Source: Diplonema papillatum (taxonomy: Eukaryota > Euglenozoa > Diplonemea > Diplonemida > Diplonemidae). From it: a stretch of DNA of 64,000 nt. How positions within the stretch are numbered: position 1 is the first letter of the stretch; the number at the start of each line of letters is the position of its first letter. A program made the translations under genes and the position numbers. The notes below the pieces were generated by a model. That model was not told the origin of the DNA, ran no database searches, and saw nothing but the letters and a program-made list of their open reading frames with translations. Positions 9,146 to 19,945 of the stretch are shown here, piece after piece. The stretch spans positions 50,832-114,831 of the forward strand of contig JAPJBO010000738.1 of NCBI GenBank assembly GCA_030068145.1, read 5' to 3'.

Positions 9146-12100
9146 TTACCTCCGGTAGACCTTGTTTGTCTCTTGGTTGATGAAGTCGTCGAGCACCGCA
9201 TCGTGGAGCGCCCGCCGCTGATCCATCGCGATCTTCGCGTCGACCGCCGGAGCGCACAGGTCGTGCGGCATCGTGCAGCCTCGCGGGTTGTAAGGGTTGA
9301 CGAACGACTGGCCTTGGGTCGACTCCGCGAGCAGCGCCGACGCGCTCAAGGAACGGGCGATGGCGGACACGGGCACCAGTTTGCAGTTGGCCCGAAGCTT
9401 GCCCGGGGACTTTTTGAAGGTCCGCGGGGCGTTGAGGATGGGCGGGAGGCTGGGGTACGCACGCGGGTGGTGGGTGTGGGCGAGCTGTCCGCCGGCGGGG
9501 TGGTTGGAGGCTGCGTGCGGGTACGAGTGGGACAACGGGAGGAACAAGGGATGCGGCGCGACCGGCGGGTTCGTGGGCGTCACGGGCGCGGGGCAGCGGG
9601 AGCAGTCCGAGGCGGGCGCCGGCGACGGCAGCGAGGTCTCGAGCCGGAGCTGCGAGTCCGACCCCCGCGGCTGCGCCCAGGGCGGGGCGCACCACCCCCC
9701 GTTGAGGGACGGCGCCGGCGAGTGCACGAACCTCGAGGCGGCGAAGTCCTGCCGCAGCCGCCGCGCCAGCTGCGCGATGCTCCGCGTGTACTGCGCGTCG
9801 GCCCACGCGGCGCTGTCCGAGATCTCCCGCTCGCGGGCGATGGTGCGGCGCGTCTCTTCCCGGATGACCTTCTGCAGAAGCCGGCGCTCCTGCGGCGCCA
9901 TCCCGGCCGCCAGCCGCCGCTCGCTGCCCTCCGTCAAAAACGAGGCGTCGCCGCCGGTGCCCACAGCGCGGAACCCCCTGCCCACGTCCAGCCCGCCCGC
10001 TCTCTCCAGCGGCAGCACGGGGTTCTCCGCACGTTGGGCCGCCTTTCCCCGCGGCTGCCAGGACGGCGCGGCGCCCCCTCCGTTCAGCGTGAGCATCCGA
10101 GCCGCAAGAACAGGTTTTCTCCCATCTACCCTGTTTGCTTCCTTTCTGCTGTTCATGCTCGCCATCCTCTCTTCTACTCCGTTTGCTTCCCTTCTGTTGT
10201 TCAAGCTCGCCTCCCTCTCTTCTATTCCGTTTGCTTCCCTTCTGTTGTTCAAGCTCGTCGGTCTTTCTTCTACTCCGTTTGCTTCCCTTCTGTTGTTCAA
10301 GCTCGCCTGCCTCTCTTCTATCCCGTTTGCTTCCCTCCTGTCGTTCAAGCTCGCGAGCAGGTCCTGTGGCGCGTGCTCCACCACACGGCTCGCCCCAGCC
10401 GCCGGGCCGCCGGCGCGAGCACCCGACGCGGACGAAAAGTGACGCGGGTCAGCATTGCCGGGGGGCGGTTCGAACAGCGAGCTTCCGTCGACCGCATTCG
10501 GTGCGGGAGTCGCGCGGGTGGGGAGCGGCGCGAGCTGGTTCGGGGGGCCGGGGCTGCCGCAGGGTGCGGCGAGGCCTGGCTCCGGCGCGGGGTAAAACGA
10601 CGGCGAGGCGGACGGGCAGAAGGTGTTGACCTCTTCGTGGGGCATGCCAGCGGACGCTGCCATGGGCGGCGCATGGTGGGACAACCTCGCAGCCATCGCG
10701 TGCAGGTCGCTCATGCCAATAGGCGTGTGGGGCCCGCTGCTTCGCTTCGACTGCGTCGAGCAAGGCCGGTGGTAGAAATTAGGTACCTCCGGCACCTCGC
10801 CCCCGCGCGGCGCCGCCGCGCCGCACTTCTTCGCGCCGAGCGTTTGCGCGGCGGGTTCACTGCCGTCGCTCGCTCGCGGCTTCCGCGGGTCTTTAACCGG
10901 AGTCTGGCGCGGTTCCTTGCAGACCTGCTTCCTGCCAGGCGGCTGCTGGTGGGCAGCACGCGCTCGGGCGAGGGAGGCGTTTGCGGGGCTGGGGCCGTTG
11001 GCGGCCTGCGGAGGGCAACTCTGCCGAGTAGCGGCCGGCTTCTCTTTGTCCGCCGGGGAGGGAACGCACGCGTTTGGCGAGGCTGGCGGCTGCTTTTTGC
11101 GGTGGGCGGGGGGGTGGCTGTCGTACGGCGGGGGCCGGCTCGCCCCGGGGGAGGCGCCGCGGGAGGGGTAGGCGTCGCAGGCATCCGGCGGGGCCTTTTC
11201 GAAGACGGTCACCGCCGGCGGCTGGCTGCGCGTGAAGTCGCCCAGGGTCTGCTTCACCGGTGCGAGGACGCGGCTGCGCGCCTCCACCGCGGGGCCCACG
11301 GAGGCGATCAGTCGGCCGTCCGGCATTCCACCCCCCCCGCCGCCGCCGCCGCCGCCGCCCATGCCAGCGACGCACCACAGCAGCGGGTAAGAACCGTCGT
11401 CCGCCAGGCACAGCTCCCGCACTCCGAACCCGCTGCCCTCGTCGCAAACCTTGCAGATCGCGGGGTACGCCGTCGCCAGCTCAAGGCTTTGCTCCTCCAC
11501 CTTCCCGCAAGCCGCGGCCACCAGCAGCAGCCACGCGGCACCTTTCTCCGGGCGCGGGCCACCCTGTTCCTGCAGGTCAACCCGCCGGCCGTTCCCCGGG
11601 GCTCGACGCTCGTACAGCGAGTGGTCCAACTCATTGCGGACCGCCGCCGACAGAACGGTGTCCACCGCCCCCAGCACGTCCGGCGTGCTCACGTCCTCGC
11701 CGGCCGACGTGCGCGCGGCCCACGAGAGGAGAGGGCAACCGCCAGCTGACATCGTCAAGACGAGCCCTGGTGGGATAACACCGCCCTTTTTCGGGCTGGT
11801 AGCGGCGAGAGTCCTGCTGGTGGGAGACGATGCTTGCCGGCCGGAGGCGGGGTTGCTGCCGGGAGCGAGCTGCCGCAAGCTTTGGGGTTTGCTCGGGGGC
11901 GGCGGGCCGTCCCTTCGCAGCGCGGTCAACGCGGCTTCGAATGCGTCTGCAACGTCGAGGGTGGCGAGGGCGGAGGCGACACGGCGGAATGGAAGCTTCC
12001 AAGCCGCGGCGCGGTCGTGCGGGACAGCTTTGGGGATTCCGAACACGGGTTTGAGCAGCGACACGCGCAGGGACTCACACCGGGTCACGCGCTCTGCCAG

Positions 12101-14263
12101 AGACGGAATGCTCGACGGGAGGTCGAACGCGTGCGTTCCGAGAAACGACGCCATGTCCGCCAACGCCGCTTCCGTTAAGTACTGCCCATCTTGCGGGTGC
12201 CCCGCTACAGCCGCTACTAGGGCAGCGGTAAACGAGACGCAGTGGCTCGCCACGAGCGATATGCTCTGCACTGCGACGCCTTCTTCGTCGCCTTCGACGC
12301 TTTTGTCACCGCAGACCCAATCCCTCAGCAACCCAGAGAGGCGGCTCTTTTGTTCGTGCAGGAGGCTTTCAGCTCGCACCTCGGGGAGGCCACCATCCAG
12401 CAGAACGTCCTCGTAATCGAAAAGGGTCTGCAGCTCGCTGCCGTCGTACGTGCCGTCTTCCACAAACCGCCGCGCGATGCTCAGCAGCTCGTGCAAGTCC
12501 GCGAGGCCGTTTTCGCCACCGTCTGCCGAGCTCTCTATGTCGAAGCACAAATCATCAGAACCGTCCTCTTCTGCCGGCACACTCACGGAGGGCCTATCCC
12601 AGGTCGGCGAGCACGGAGCGCCCGCGTCGGACTCGGAGCATCGGAACGACGGGGAAAAGCCGTCACACCGCCCGAAAGCGAGCGGGCTGGCAGCGTCCGA
12701 GACTCCTCGGGCCAAGCGCGAGCCGTCGGCACGGGGCGTCGGCTCGCCGAGGCTGCACCCGACCGAGAGTTCCACCGACAGTCCGGGGGGAGGGCCGTTT
12801 TTGATGGGAAGCGGAGCCCCGTTTTCGCCGTCACACCGCCCAAAAGCGAGTGGGCTGGGGCTGCCTGTGGTCCCTTCGACCATAAGCGCGGCACGGGGCG
12901 TCGGCTCGCCGGGGCTGCAGCCGACCGTGAGCTCCACTGACAGTCCGGGGGAAGGGCTGCGTTTGATGGGAAGCGGGGCTTTGTTTTCGCCGTCACACCG
13001 CCGGAAGGCGAGTGGGCTGGGGCTGCTGGTTCCTTCGATCCTATGCGCGGCAAGGGGCGTCGGCTCGCTGCAGTCGACCGAAGAGGCTCGAGAGGGTTCG
13101 ACCGACAGTCCGCTTTTGGTTGGAGGCGGGGCTCCGTTTCCGCCATCACACCGCCCAGAAGCAAGTGGGCTGGGGCTGCCGGTGGATCCTTCGCCCACGT
13201 GCGCGGCACGCGGCGTCGGCTCGCCACAGTCGACAGAGGGCTCGACCGACAGTCCGGTTTGGGTTGGAGGCGGGGCCTCCGCTGGGGAGCGGCGCCAGCC
13301 GGAGTCGGCCAGCGGAGACCGGTAGAAGTACCGGAAGCGACGGCTGACGAAGGGGGGGTGGCCGCCCGCCGGGTCGAACGGGACTTCCGCGCCGGCAAGG
13401 AGGCACGCCCTCGCGGCGAGGTTGCGGAGCATCGCGTCGCTCGCGTAGTGCCGGACGACGACTGCGCTCGCCTTCGCGGCCACCCACGCCTTGAGCGCCT
13501 CGCCGGCGGCGGGCGCGCCGGATACGAAGACGGAATCGTCCGCCAGGATCGAGGGGAGACCGGCCGCAGCGAGCGCACTTGACCAGCTGCACAGTGCGCT
13601 CGTCACGAAAACGGCGTGCGCCAGCGTCGCCGGCTCGCGCAGCGACCTCGAGAGCCGCGCCGCCGTGCACACCGCGCGGGCGTAGGCTTCCGCCCAACCT
13701 GAACACGGCGGCGGCGGCGCCGCGAGCGCGTTCTCGACGCACACGGTGAGCGTCTGCAGCGCCGGGAGCAGCGTCTGGCAGTCCTCCGCCTGCACCAGGT
13801 GCAGCAGCGCCTCGAACACCCCCGCCGGCAGCACGAACCCGGCCGGGAACTGGCACAAAAGCGCCGTCAAAGCGTGGCAGAGGTGCGACAGCACGGTTGC
13901 CGTCCACGGCGTCGGCCCGTTCAGCTGCACCAAATCCGAAGCCAGCAGGAAAACGCTGACTGCCTTCCCGATGATGGCCTCCGAGCAACCAGAGCGGTTC
14001 GTCAACAGGCACGCCAAGCAGATAGATGCCCAAGCTGTCGTTCCCGCACTGTACCTCTCGACCGCGTCGAGAGAGGTAACAATGCACGGCAGAAGTTCGC
14101 TTCGGGCGAGCTGCTCTGCTGCACCGGCGTCTTGGCACCGGTAAATGATTCCTTGCTTCGGTTCTTCACCGGGATCGGCGTCGTCGAACGCCAGCAGATC
14201 GACAGCCGCCGCCACAGCTTCTTCCACCGCATCGCGCCCTCTCTCTTTGACCGGTTCCTCCAT
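9146..14263 (-). CDS. Large unknown protein, armadillo-like N-terminus and low-complexity repeats
   Basis: An uninterrupted frame of 1705 codons from the ATG at 14263; a GTG 13 codons upstream is not used. Residues about 1-300 are Ala/Leu-rich helices (for example the AGAAEQL, LLPCIV and LLPALQTL segments) like armadillo/HEAT folds. Residues about 320-540 (12640-13300) hold four or five imperfect repeats of about 60 residues containing GLSVE, GEPTPRA and SPSPLAFGRCDG. A polyglycine run lies near 11330-11360. Five near-identical 15-residue units containing SLNNRREANG lie at 10120-10360. The C-terminus returns to ordinary composition (NPYNPRGC...DDFINQETNKVYRR). I do not recognise the family. 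The long intact frame through GC-rich DNA, and the conserved-looking ends, support a real gene. An AG 15 nt upstream of the ATG could accept a spliced leader. Confidence 0.75.
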   Translation of the reverse strand: MEEPVKERGRDAVEEAVAAAVDLLAFDDADPGEEPKQGIIYRCQDAGAAEQLARSELLPCIVTSLDAVERYSAGTTAWASICLACLLTNRSGCSEAIIGKAVSVFLLASDLVQLNGPTPWTATVLSHLCHALTALLCQFPAGFVLPAGVFEALLHLVQAEDCQTLLPALQTLTVCVENALAAPPPPCSGWAEAYARAVCTAARLSRSLREPATLAHAVFVTSALCSWSSALAAAGLPSILADDSVFVSGAPAAGEALKAWVAAKASAVVVRHYASDAMLRNLAARACLLAGAEVPFDPAGGHPPFVSRRFRYFYRSPLADSGWRRSPAEAPPPTQTGLSVEPSVDCGEPTPRAAHVGEGSTGSPSPLASGRCDGGNGAPPPTKSGLSVEPSRASSVDCSEPTPLAAHRIEGTSSPSPLAFRRCDGENKAPLPIKRSPSPGLSVELTVGCSPGEPTPRAALMVEGTTGSPSPLAFGRCDGENGAPLPIKNGPPPGLSVELSVGCSLGEPTPRADGSRLARGVSDAASPLAFGRCDGFSPSFRCSESDAGAPCSPTWDRPSVSVPAEEDGSDDLCFDIESSADGGENGLADLHELLSIARRFVEDGTYDGSELQTLFDYEDVLLDGGLPEVRAESLLHEQKSRLSGLLRDWVCGDKSVEGDEEGVAVQSISLVASHCVSFTAALVAAVAGHPQDGQYLTEAALADMASFLGTHAFDLPSSIPSLAERVTRCESLRVSLLKPVFGIPKAVPHDRAAAWKLPFRRVASALATLDVADAFEAALTALRRDGPPPPSKPQSLRQLAPGSNPASGRQASSPTSRTLAATSPKKGGVIPPGLVLTMSAGGCPLLSWAARTSAGEDVSTPDVLGAVDTVLSAAVRNELDHSLYERRAPGNGRRVDLQEQGGPRPEKGAAWLLLVAAACGKVEEQSLELATAYPAICKVCDEGSGFGVRELCLADDGSYPLLWCVAGMGGGGGGGGGGGMPDGRLIASVGPAVEARSRVLAPVKQTLGDFTRSQPPAVTVFEKAPPDACDAYPSRGASPGASRPPPYDSHPPAHRKKQPPASPNACVPSPADKEKPAATRQSCPPQAANGPSPANASLARARAAHQQPPGRKQVCKEPRQTPVKDPRKPRASDGSEPAAQTLGAKKCGAAAPRGGEVPEVPNFYHRPCSTQSKRSSGPHTPIGMSDLHAMAARLSHHAPPMAASAGMPHEEVNTFCPSASPSFYPAPEPGLAAPCGSPGPPNQLAPLPTRATPAPNAVDGSSLFEPPPGNADPRHFSSASGARAGGPAAGASRVVEHAPQDLLASLNDRREANGIEERQASLNNRREANGVEERPTSLNNRREANGIEEREASLNNRREANGVEERMASMNSRKEANRVDGRKPVLAARMLTLNGGGAAPSWQPRGKAAQRAENPVLPLERAGGLDVGRGFRAVGTGGDASFLTEGSERRLAAGMAPQERRLLQKVIREETRRTIAREREISDSAAWADAQYTRSIAQLARRLRQDFAASRFVHSPAPSLNGGWCAPPWAQPRGSDSQLRLETSLPSPAPASDCSRCPAPVTPTNPPVAPHPLFLPLSHSYPHAASNHPAGGQLAHTHHPRAYPSLPPILNAPRTFKKSPGKLRANCKLVPVSAIARSLSASALLAESTQGQSFVNPYNPRGCTMPHDLCAPAVDAKIAMDQRRALHDAVLDDFINQETNKVYRR

Positions 14264-14629
14264 CTTCTTCACCTCCCCCTGTTTATAATATGCGTGAAAC
14301 ACACAGCCTCGTCTCGAGTCTACAATCTGAACTAAACGGAGTGTCGTTGTTGAAGGGTGCCGGTGGTTTGCTTAGTTCGGGTCGACTTCAGACTTCGGTT
14401 ACTGCAACCATGGATGCTTCCCGTTAGTCGTCGGGACGGCCAGGGAAACTTCAGCGCATGCGCTTTGACCTCGATGTGAGCACTCCGTTGGAATGACGCC
14501 TGAATTACTCAATGATTGAGACGCGTAGAAAACAGCACGATCTGGGTAGGCGGGATTTCCGGCCCCTCAGGACTCTGGTTGGCAGCACGAAGTACTGCAA
14601 ATATGAGGGTAGTCAAGATAAGTTCTTTA
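14264..14629. other. 5' flank of the large gene
   Basis: About 365 bp between the start codon and the 299-bp module. No clear TATA-like site or repeat. Confidence 0.4.
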
Positions 14630-14928
14630 AGCGTTATTTGTGGATTAGAAGGTCGGTATTTTAAAGTCTCCGGTTGACCGTAGAGGCTTGAGTATGGCGG
14701 GGGGTTGAGAAAAGTGAGAGGGTGCAGCTCGCTTCGGGTGTTGTGTCACTCCGTTGTGAAACCTTGTGAAGTCCCCTAACGCGGTTAGGGGGTGCTTGGG
14801 ATTGGGTAGGGTGTGGTCGTTCTGCTACGGAGTGAAAAGCCAGGAAGTTTCGACGCTAATCTTCGACTCTTGATTAAGTTCACCGGGTTGCGTGCTCGTC
14901 AGGAAGATCCCGGCACCTGGCTTTTCTT
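14630..14928. repeat. 299-bp module, copy 1 (possible ncRNA or promoter module)
   Basis: Nearly identical over its whole length to 45386-45684, which is also 299 bp. Both copies lie upstream of a minus-strand gene with the same end facing the gene: 367 bp from this ATG and 54 bp from the helicase ATG. The distal 92 nt (14834-14925) begin AAAAGCCAGG and end CCTGGCTTTT, enclosing an inner CCGGG/CCCGG stem, so it may fold as RNA. No match to U1, U2, U4, U5, U6 or SRP signatures was seen. Confidence 0.7.
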
Positions 14929-15537
14929 AAAATCTCTTGGGCGGCGATGCCGCATCATTCCTGCACCACCGGGAATGGAGACACGGTGATGCAAAACGAA
15001 CGATGCGCGGAGCAACCAGCCCGGACAAACCAGCAGAATTCAAGAATAGGCGACCAAGAGAAGGAAGGGGGCGCGACCCAGAGACCCGGCTCTGGACCCA
15101 GTGCGATGGGCCTTTCTTCGGAGGGGCCCACGCACTCAAAGTTCGACTTACTTTCCTGCACCTCCGACATCGAGCAGCTGTGCGAGTCTCTTGCCAAGCC
15201 CTCCTGGAGTTTTTGGCGTTTATAGAGTCTCCGTCTCCTGTTGGCGCCTCTCGTCTCTGCTTTCTCGTCAACCTTTCCTGGACTGCCTGTTACGCAGGCC
15301 GATTCGTTGTTCCTCGTTTCCTCGTGTATCCATTTGCGTCGCGTTTGGTTGTTCCCGAACCGATCGCACCTCCTCTTCTCGGTTTTGCTGGCCGGCAGGC
15401 CGGGTTTGGGTGTCCCGCGGGCCTCTTTACAGATGTTACTGTGAACAAACCAGCGTGCCCAAAGCAGGCGTTCGCCGTGAATGATACAGCAGGGAAAAAC
15501 AAGGGATCGATTCTCTCGACTCTTTTCAGAGTTAAAT
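14929..15537. other. No gene recognised
   Basis: Competing short open frames exist on both strands. No domain, splice-flanked exon or repeat. It ends at the left inverted repeat of the RT locus. Confidence 0.4.
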
Positions 15538-15585
15538 GGGGTGATCCACCTATTTTTTAGCACAAAAAGTCACAACCTTTCATAA
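15538..15585. repeat. Left inverted repeat of the RT locus
   Basis: It starts 'ggggtgatccacctatttt' and continues to 'gtcacaacctttca'. The reverse complement of 23032-23104 matches it closely, apart from about 20 extra bases in the right copy. It could mark the ends of a mobile unit spanning 15538-23104. Confidence 0.65.
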
Positions 15586-15637
15586 TTAGGGTAGACACAT
15601 TGTTCTGCAGAGCTCTGCAAAGGTCTGCAAAGTTGTA

Positions 15638-15686
15638 TAGTGTGGTACTCATTTGCATGCAAATGACTCCCCACTAACGCAACAAG
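15638..15686 (+). repeat. Direct repeat DR1
   Basis: A 49-bp block 'tagtgtggtactca...ccccactaacgcaacaag' with an internal 16-bp palindrome 'catttgcatgcaaatg'. It recurs at 19883-19931 and 22974-23022, where one base of the palindrome is changed. The three copies bracket the two RT units. Confidence 0.9.
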
Positions 15687-15748
15687 AAGGCAAAGTTGTG
15701 CACTACGGCTACCAGCGAGCTCGCCTAGAAGCGTCCGGACCTTTCCAG

Positions 15749-18700
15749 ATGCACCAAGAACTCCGCTTGTGCTGGCTGCGCTGTCTCGCCGTGATCCGTG
15801 GCGGCGGGGTCGGCGGGCCGCCCCCCTCCGACCCGCCGAGCGCAGAGGTCGCCCGCGTTTACTTGCACGACGTACGACTGCGCAGTGCAAGATACAACGC
15901 GGCTGCGGCGAGGGTACGGAAGAGGCAGCAACACGAGAGGCAGCTGACGATGTTTGGGACGGATCGCCGGGCTCTTGTGACGATGCTGCGGGGGGGTCCG
16001 GGGCAGGCGGCGGATGCGGTGAGGGCAGCGGACGGGCGGCTCACCGCCAACGTCGAGGAGATGGACGAGGTGCTGCAGGAGGCGTGGGACCCGATCCTGC
16101 CCATGTATGGGGAAGGACGCCCAGAGCCCGAATACGAGGCGCTCCGCAGGGCCTTCGAGGGGTTTATTCCCCGCCGCCAGATGGACCTGCGGGATGTGAC
16201 CGGGAGCGAGCTACGGGATGTGCTCAACAAGCGGAAGAAGAAGACTACGGCGTGTGGGGTGGACGGCTGGCGCTTGGACGAGCTGAAGGCCCTGCCCGAC
16301 GAGCTGCTGGACGGGTTCGCGACGCTGTTCAATCTGGTGGAGGAGCGAGGGGAGTGGCCGAAGGGTATGCTGACGTCGTTGGTGTCGCTCATCCCAAAGA
16401 CCGACGACACCTCGCCAACGAACTTGCGGCCAATCACCGTGACGAGCTGCGTCTATCGGTTGTGGGCCTGCAGGCGTTTGCAAGACGTCATGGAATGGCA
16501 GGACGGCTGGATTCTTCCGTCGCAGCACGGCTTCCGCAGAGGGCATCGGACGGACGACGTCCTCATGGAACTGACGACGTTGATCGAGGAGACGCTGCTC
16601 GACGAGTCGAAGTCGCTGTACATGGTCGCACTCGATTTCGCGAAGTGCTTCGACCGGATACCGCAGGGGATCGTTCTCCGGCTCGCCGAAGAGATGGGCC
16701 TCGACGCGCGCATCCTGCGCCCCCTGCGCGCCATGTACCGTGGGATGAAGCGCCGGTTTAAATTGCCGCTGGGCGTAGGGTCCGAGTTTCAGGTCACTCC
16801 CCTCGCTCCTCCACCAGATTGAACAGCGTCGCGAACCCGTCCAGCAGCTCGTCGGGCAGGGCCTTCAGCTCGTCCAAGCGCCAGAAGAAACTCCTCACTT
16901 ACAGGGGTGCCCACTTTCGGTGATCCTCATCAACGCCTTGCTGTCGATTGTGCTCCGAGCGGTGTCGGCGCGCGTACCGGAGGTTTCGTCGGAGACGCTG
17001 GCGGATGATGCCACGCTCTTCGCTGCAGCAGGCGGTCGACGTCATCGCACAGTTCTGCGCCCTGACAGGGATGCGGCTGAACATGACGAAGACACTGGCG
17101 ATGGGGATCCCCGCGGGCACGGTGCGGCAGCGTCGGCGGCGGCCCTATACGAGCGTGCTGGCAGTCGGCGGCGAGACGATACCGACAGCGACGGCGGCGA
17201 ATATCCTCGGTGTGCGCACGTCTGTCGCGAGCGTTCAGGCGGAACGTACCAACGACGCGCGTCTGAAGGTTCACAACGCATTGCTGGACAGGCTGAGCAC
17301 CTCGCGCCTTCCATTCGAGGTCCGCTGCGAGGTGGCGAGCTCCAATGTCCTCGGAAGCGTGCTGGCGGGGTGCTCGTACGAGGGGTACACGCAGACGTGC
17401 CTGAGGGGGCTGCGGTCGCGGGTAGTGAAGGGTGCTTTCGGGACGAAGCATCCGTCGAGGAATGTGACGGCGGTGCTGACCATCCTGGCGAAAGCCCACC
17501 GTATGGACCCACTGATGGCACGGCCGTACAAGATCCTGTGCTCGCTTTTCGACGCGTGCGAGAGGCTCCCCCGCGTGTACGCCCGCATGCTGAACATCGC
17601 CCGGCTTTACAGCCGGCACGGTGTGTTGTTGCCGAAGGCGCGCCTAGGACCTGTCGGGATCGCCATCTCTGACGGTTTCACGGTCGCGGGCATCGATTTC
17701 GAAGGCCACGACTTTGCGACCGCGGCGCTCGAGGGCCGCCGGCTTCTCGACATGGAGAGGGGCGAGAGGCACCACGCCATCCGGGCGCGGCTACGGCAGA
17801 CGACCTGGACGCAGCTTGCGAGGCAACGACCGTCTTACGACGGCGTGCAGGCAGGGGTGGACTGCAGGCGTACGAACGAGCTGCGCCTGGCGACGGCTGA
17901 CGCTGGCGAGAAACGTGCACTGGCGGTGATTCTGTCCGGGGGTGTGTTCCTCGCAGCGCGGTGGGGACGGAATGCGCGTGCGAACGGAGGGGCGGCCGGG
18001 TCGGACGGGTCGCCGAGCTCCTCGGCGTCCGTGTCGTCGACCGCCTCTGATACGACAGGCAGCTTTGACGAGCACGCCTCCGAATCCTCCTCTTCGGAAC
18101 CTCAGCGTCCGCCGCTGGACCGCGGCTGCAGGGACTGCGACCGGGGCGTCCAGGACACAGCGGATCACCTGTGGTGGGAGTGCCCCGCCTACGACGAGAT
18201 CCGCGGCCGTCCTTGCTTCGCCGAACTCCTGCGGGCGGACCGGGCGAGGTGGCCGTCTTGCACGCGTGTGCATGGGGTTATTGTCGAAGGAATGCGGGTG
18301 GAGGTCGCGGCCCTTCACCGCCTCATGGCGGCGGTGTACACTGCACGCGTGGAGGCGGAGCGACGCCGCCTCTCCGCAGTGCAACCGATGCACCCCTGGC
18401 ACGCAGCTGCGCCGCTGCCGGCGGTGCAACACCTGTTCGACTTCGACCGCCTTCCGGATGAGCCGCCGAGATGGCCGTACGGCGGCCGTGCGATGCGGGC
18501 GCTCAAGGGCTGGCTGTCGGCACTGAGGTGGACCAACGCAGGCGAGGTGTCGTGCGTTGAGCTGGCAGTGGACTTCGAGGTCCACACCGGGGTCGACGTC
18601 CCTGCCCCCCCGGGAATACGAAGGCTCGCCGCCAACCAGAGGGGGAAGACCCTCTGGACGATGCTGTCGACATTGTGCCGCCTGTGCCAGGACCTGCAGC

Positions 18701-19869
18701 TGCCGTCGCCGTTGCCTGCCGAGCGGAAGGTCCGGGTGGGCTCGATGAGGACCCTGGGGGCGCCGATGCTGTGGGGGGGATTGACACCTCGCCCACGCTT
18801 CGCCGGGGGCGAGGAGACGCACGGGGTGCTGGAGACGAGCTTTCCGCGGGCAGCTGCCGGGGACGGGAAGAACTGGGGCGGGGACGTGTTCCCGCAGTAC
18901 GACGCGGCGCGGCGGGCACAGCGTTCGCTGCGCTGGGACGTGCCCACCCCTCTGCCGCAACGCCCGCGCCTTCCCGTGCTTGTACCGGCTGCGCAGGCGG
19001 ACCCTCTGCTCCGCACGCAGTCGGTCTGCGATGCCTGCGCAAAGCAGAAGTGCGCGGTGTGCACTGGCATGCGAAGAAACTACAGCCTTGTAGTTGACCA
19101 GTGCTGCCAGGTGCACCACCGCCCGGACGACGGCCTGCGCATTCAGTGCTGCCGGGCGCATCGGCTGACGCGATGTGGGACCTGCCCGAACGCCGACGCG
19201 TGCTGCGGACGGGGGCATCACAGGGGTGGTGCTGGCCGCGACAGCAGCAGTGGCGACGGGGGTGGCGGTGGTCATGGCGGCCGCGGCCGTGGCGGAGATC
19301 GCGGCGGCGGCGGTGGCGGTCGCAGCCTTGGCAAGAGCGACGGCCTCACAGGCCGGAAGCGGCGCGCGCCGTCCCCACCTGGGACACCTACCAGCCGTGG
19401 CCGGAGGAGGCGGACGACGAAGTCGCCCCCGAAGCGCGCCCCCCCGCCAGCAGGCAGGAAGCGACCCGCGCCATGCACCCCCACGGCCTCTCCCGCAGCC
19501 GCGCTGCGCGCACGACGACGACGACGCGCCGATCTCGGCGACGACGGCACTGGCCTCGCCGGCCCGAACACACCGCGCCCACCCGGCCCCGCCCGGCCCT
19601 CTTCGATGGCAGGCCCTGACTCGGGCCCTTTTTCTGATTCTGGTTCCGACCCTCCACGGGTCACACAACGATCGCGCCCTCCCGCCGGCTCCTCCCGGCT
19701 ACTCGCGTCCTCCGCATCGCGGCGTGCCTATCGGCGCAAACGAGAAAGCGAAGATTCCGATTCCTTTTCGGATTATGAAATCGTCAGTAATTTCCAAGAA
19801 CAGGTGCAACCGACTAGAGTTGCGCCGCGCCGAAAGCGCGGAAAAAGTGACCCTTCTGGAGTCACGTAG
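15749..19869 (+). pseudogene. Non-LTR retrotransposon ORF, copy 1 (RT, CCHC, Cys/His module); defective
   Basis: From the ATG at 15749 the frame gives a short helical N-terminus and then RT motifs: LIPK...LRPITV, QHGFRRGHRTDD and the catalytic LDFAKCFD (motif A). At 16797-16886 an inverted copy of 16267-16353 interrupts the frame just before motif B (LQGCPLSV, about 16895). Motif C is ADDAT (about 16997). A 17-bp deletion relative to copy 2 then shifts the frame. From there to 19869 the frame encodes the thumb, a CxxC-x8-H-x4-C motif (CRDCDRG...HLWWEC), the segment ELAVDFEVHTG, a Cys/His-rich module (CDAC...CAVC...CCQVHH...HRLTRCGTC...CC..HH), a Gly/Arg-rich stretch and the tail SGVT. No endonuclease domain was recognised. 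It cannot make intact RT. Confidence 0.85.
16797..16886 (-). repeat. Inverted duplicate of upstream RT exon sequence
   Basis: About 88 bp exactly matching the reverse complement of 16267-16353. It replaces the few codons expected between motif A/B linker residues (GSEFQVT) and LQGCPLSV. Confidence 0.9.
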
Positions 19870-19882
19870 CGAAAAGCTGGCA

Positions 19883-19931
19883 TAGTGTGGTACTCATTTG
19901 CTTGCAAATGACTCCCCACTAACGCAACAAG
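19883..19931 (+). repeat. Direct repeat DR2
   Basis: Second copy of the 49-bp block, 14 bp after the stop codon of RT copy 1. The 17 bp that follow are shared with DR3, so it marks the joint of a tandem duplication. Confidence 0.9.
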
Positions 19932-19945
19932 ACGACGCAAAATTG

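Noticed and set aside
8849-11749. Long plus-strand open frame opposite the large gene
   Set aside because: Its product is Arg/Gly/Val-rich with no domain and mirrors GC-rich codons of the minus-strand gene; the minus frame is longer and more protein-like.
14834-14925. SRP RNA or spliceosomal snRNA
   Set aside because: Foldable, but none of the SRP Alu/S-domain or U1-U6 signature sequences is present.
16797-16886. A genuine intron in the RT ORF
   Set aside because: GT-AG boundaries are present, but the content is an exact inverted copy of nearby exon and splicing would drop conserved residues before motif B; treated as a rearrangement and noted as an alternative.
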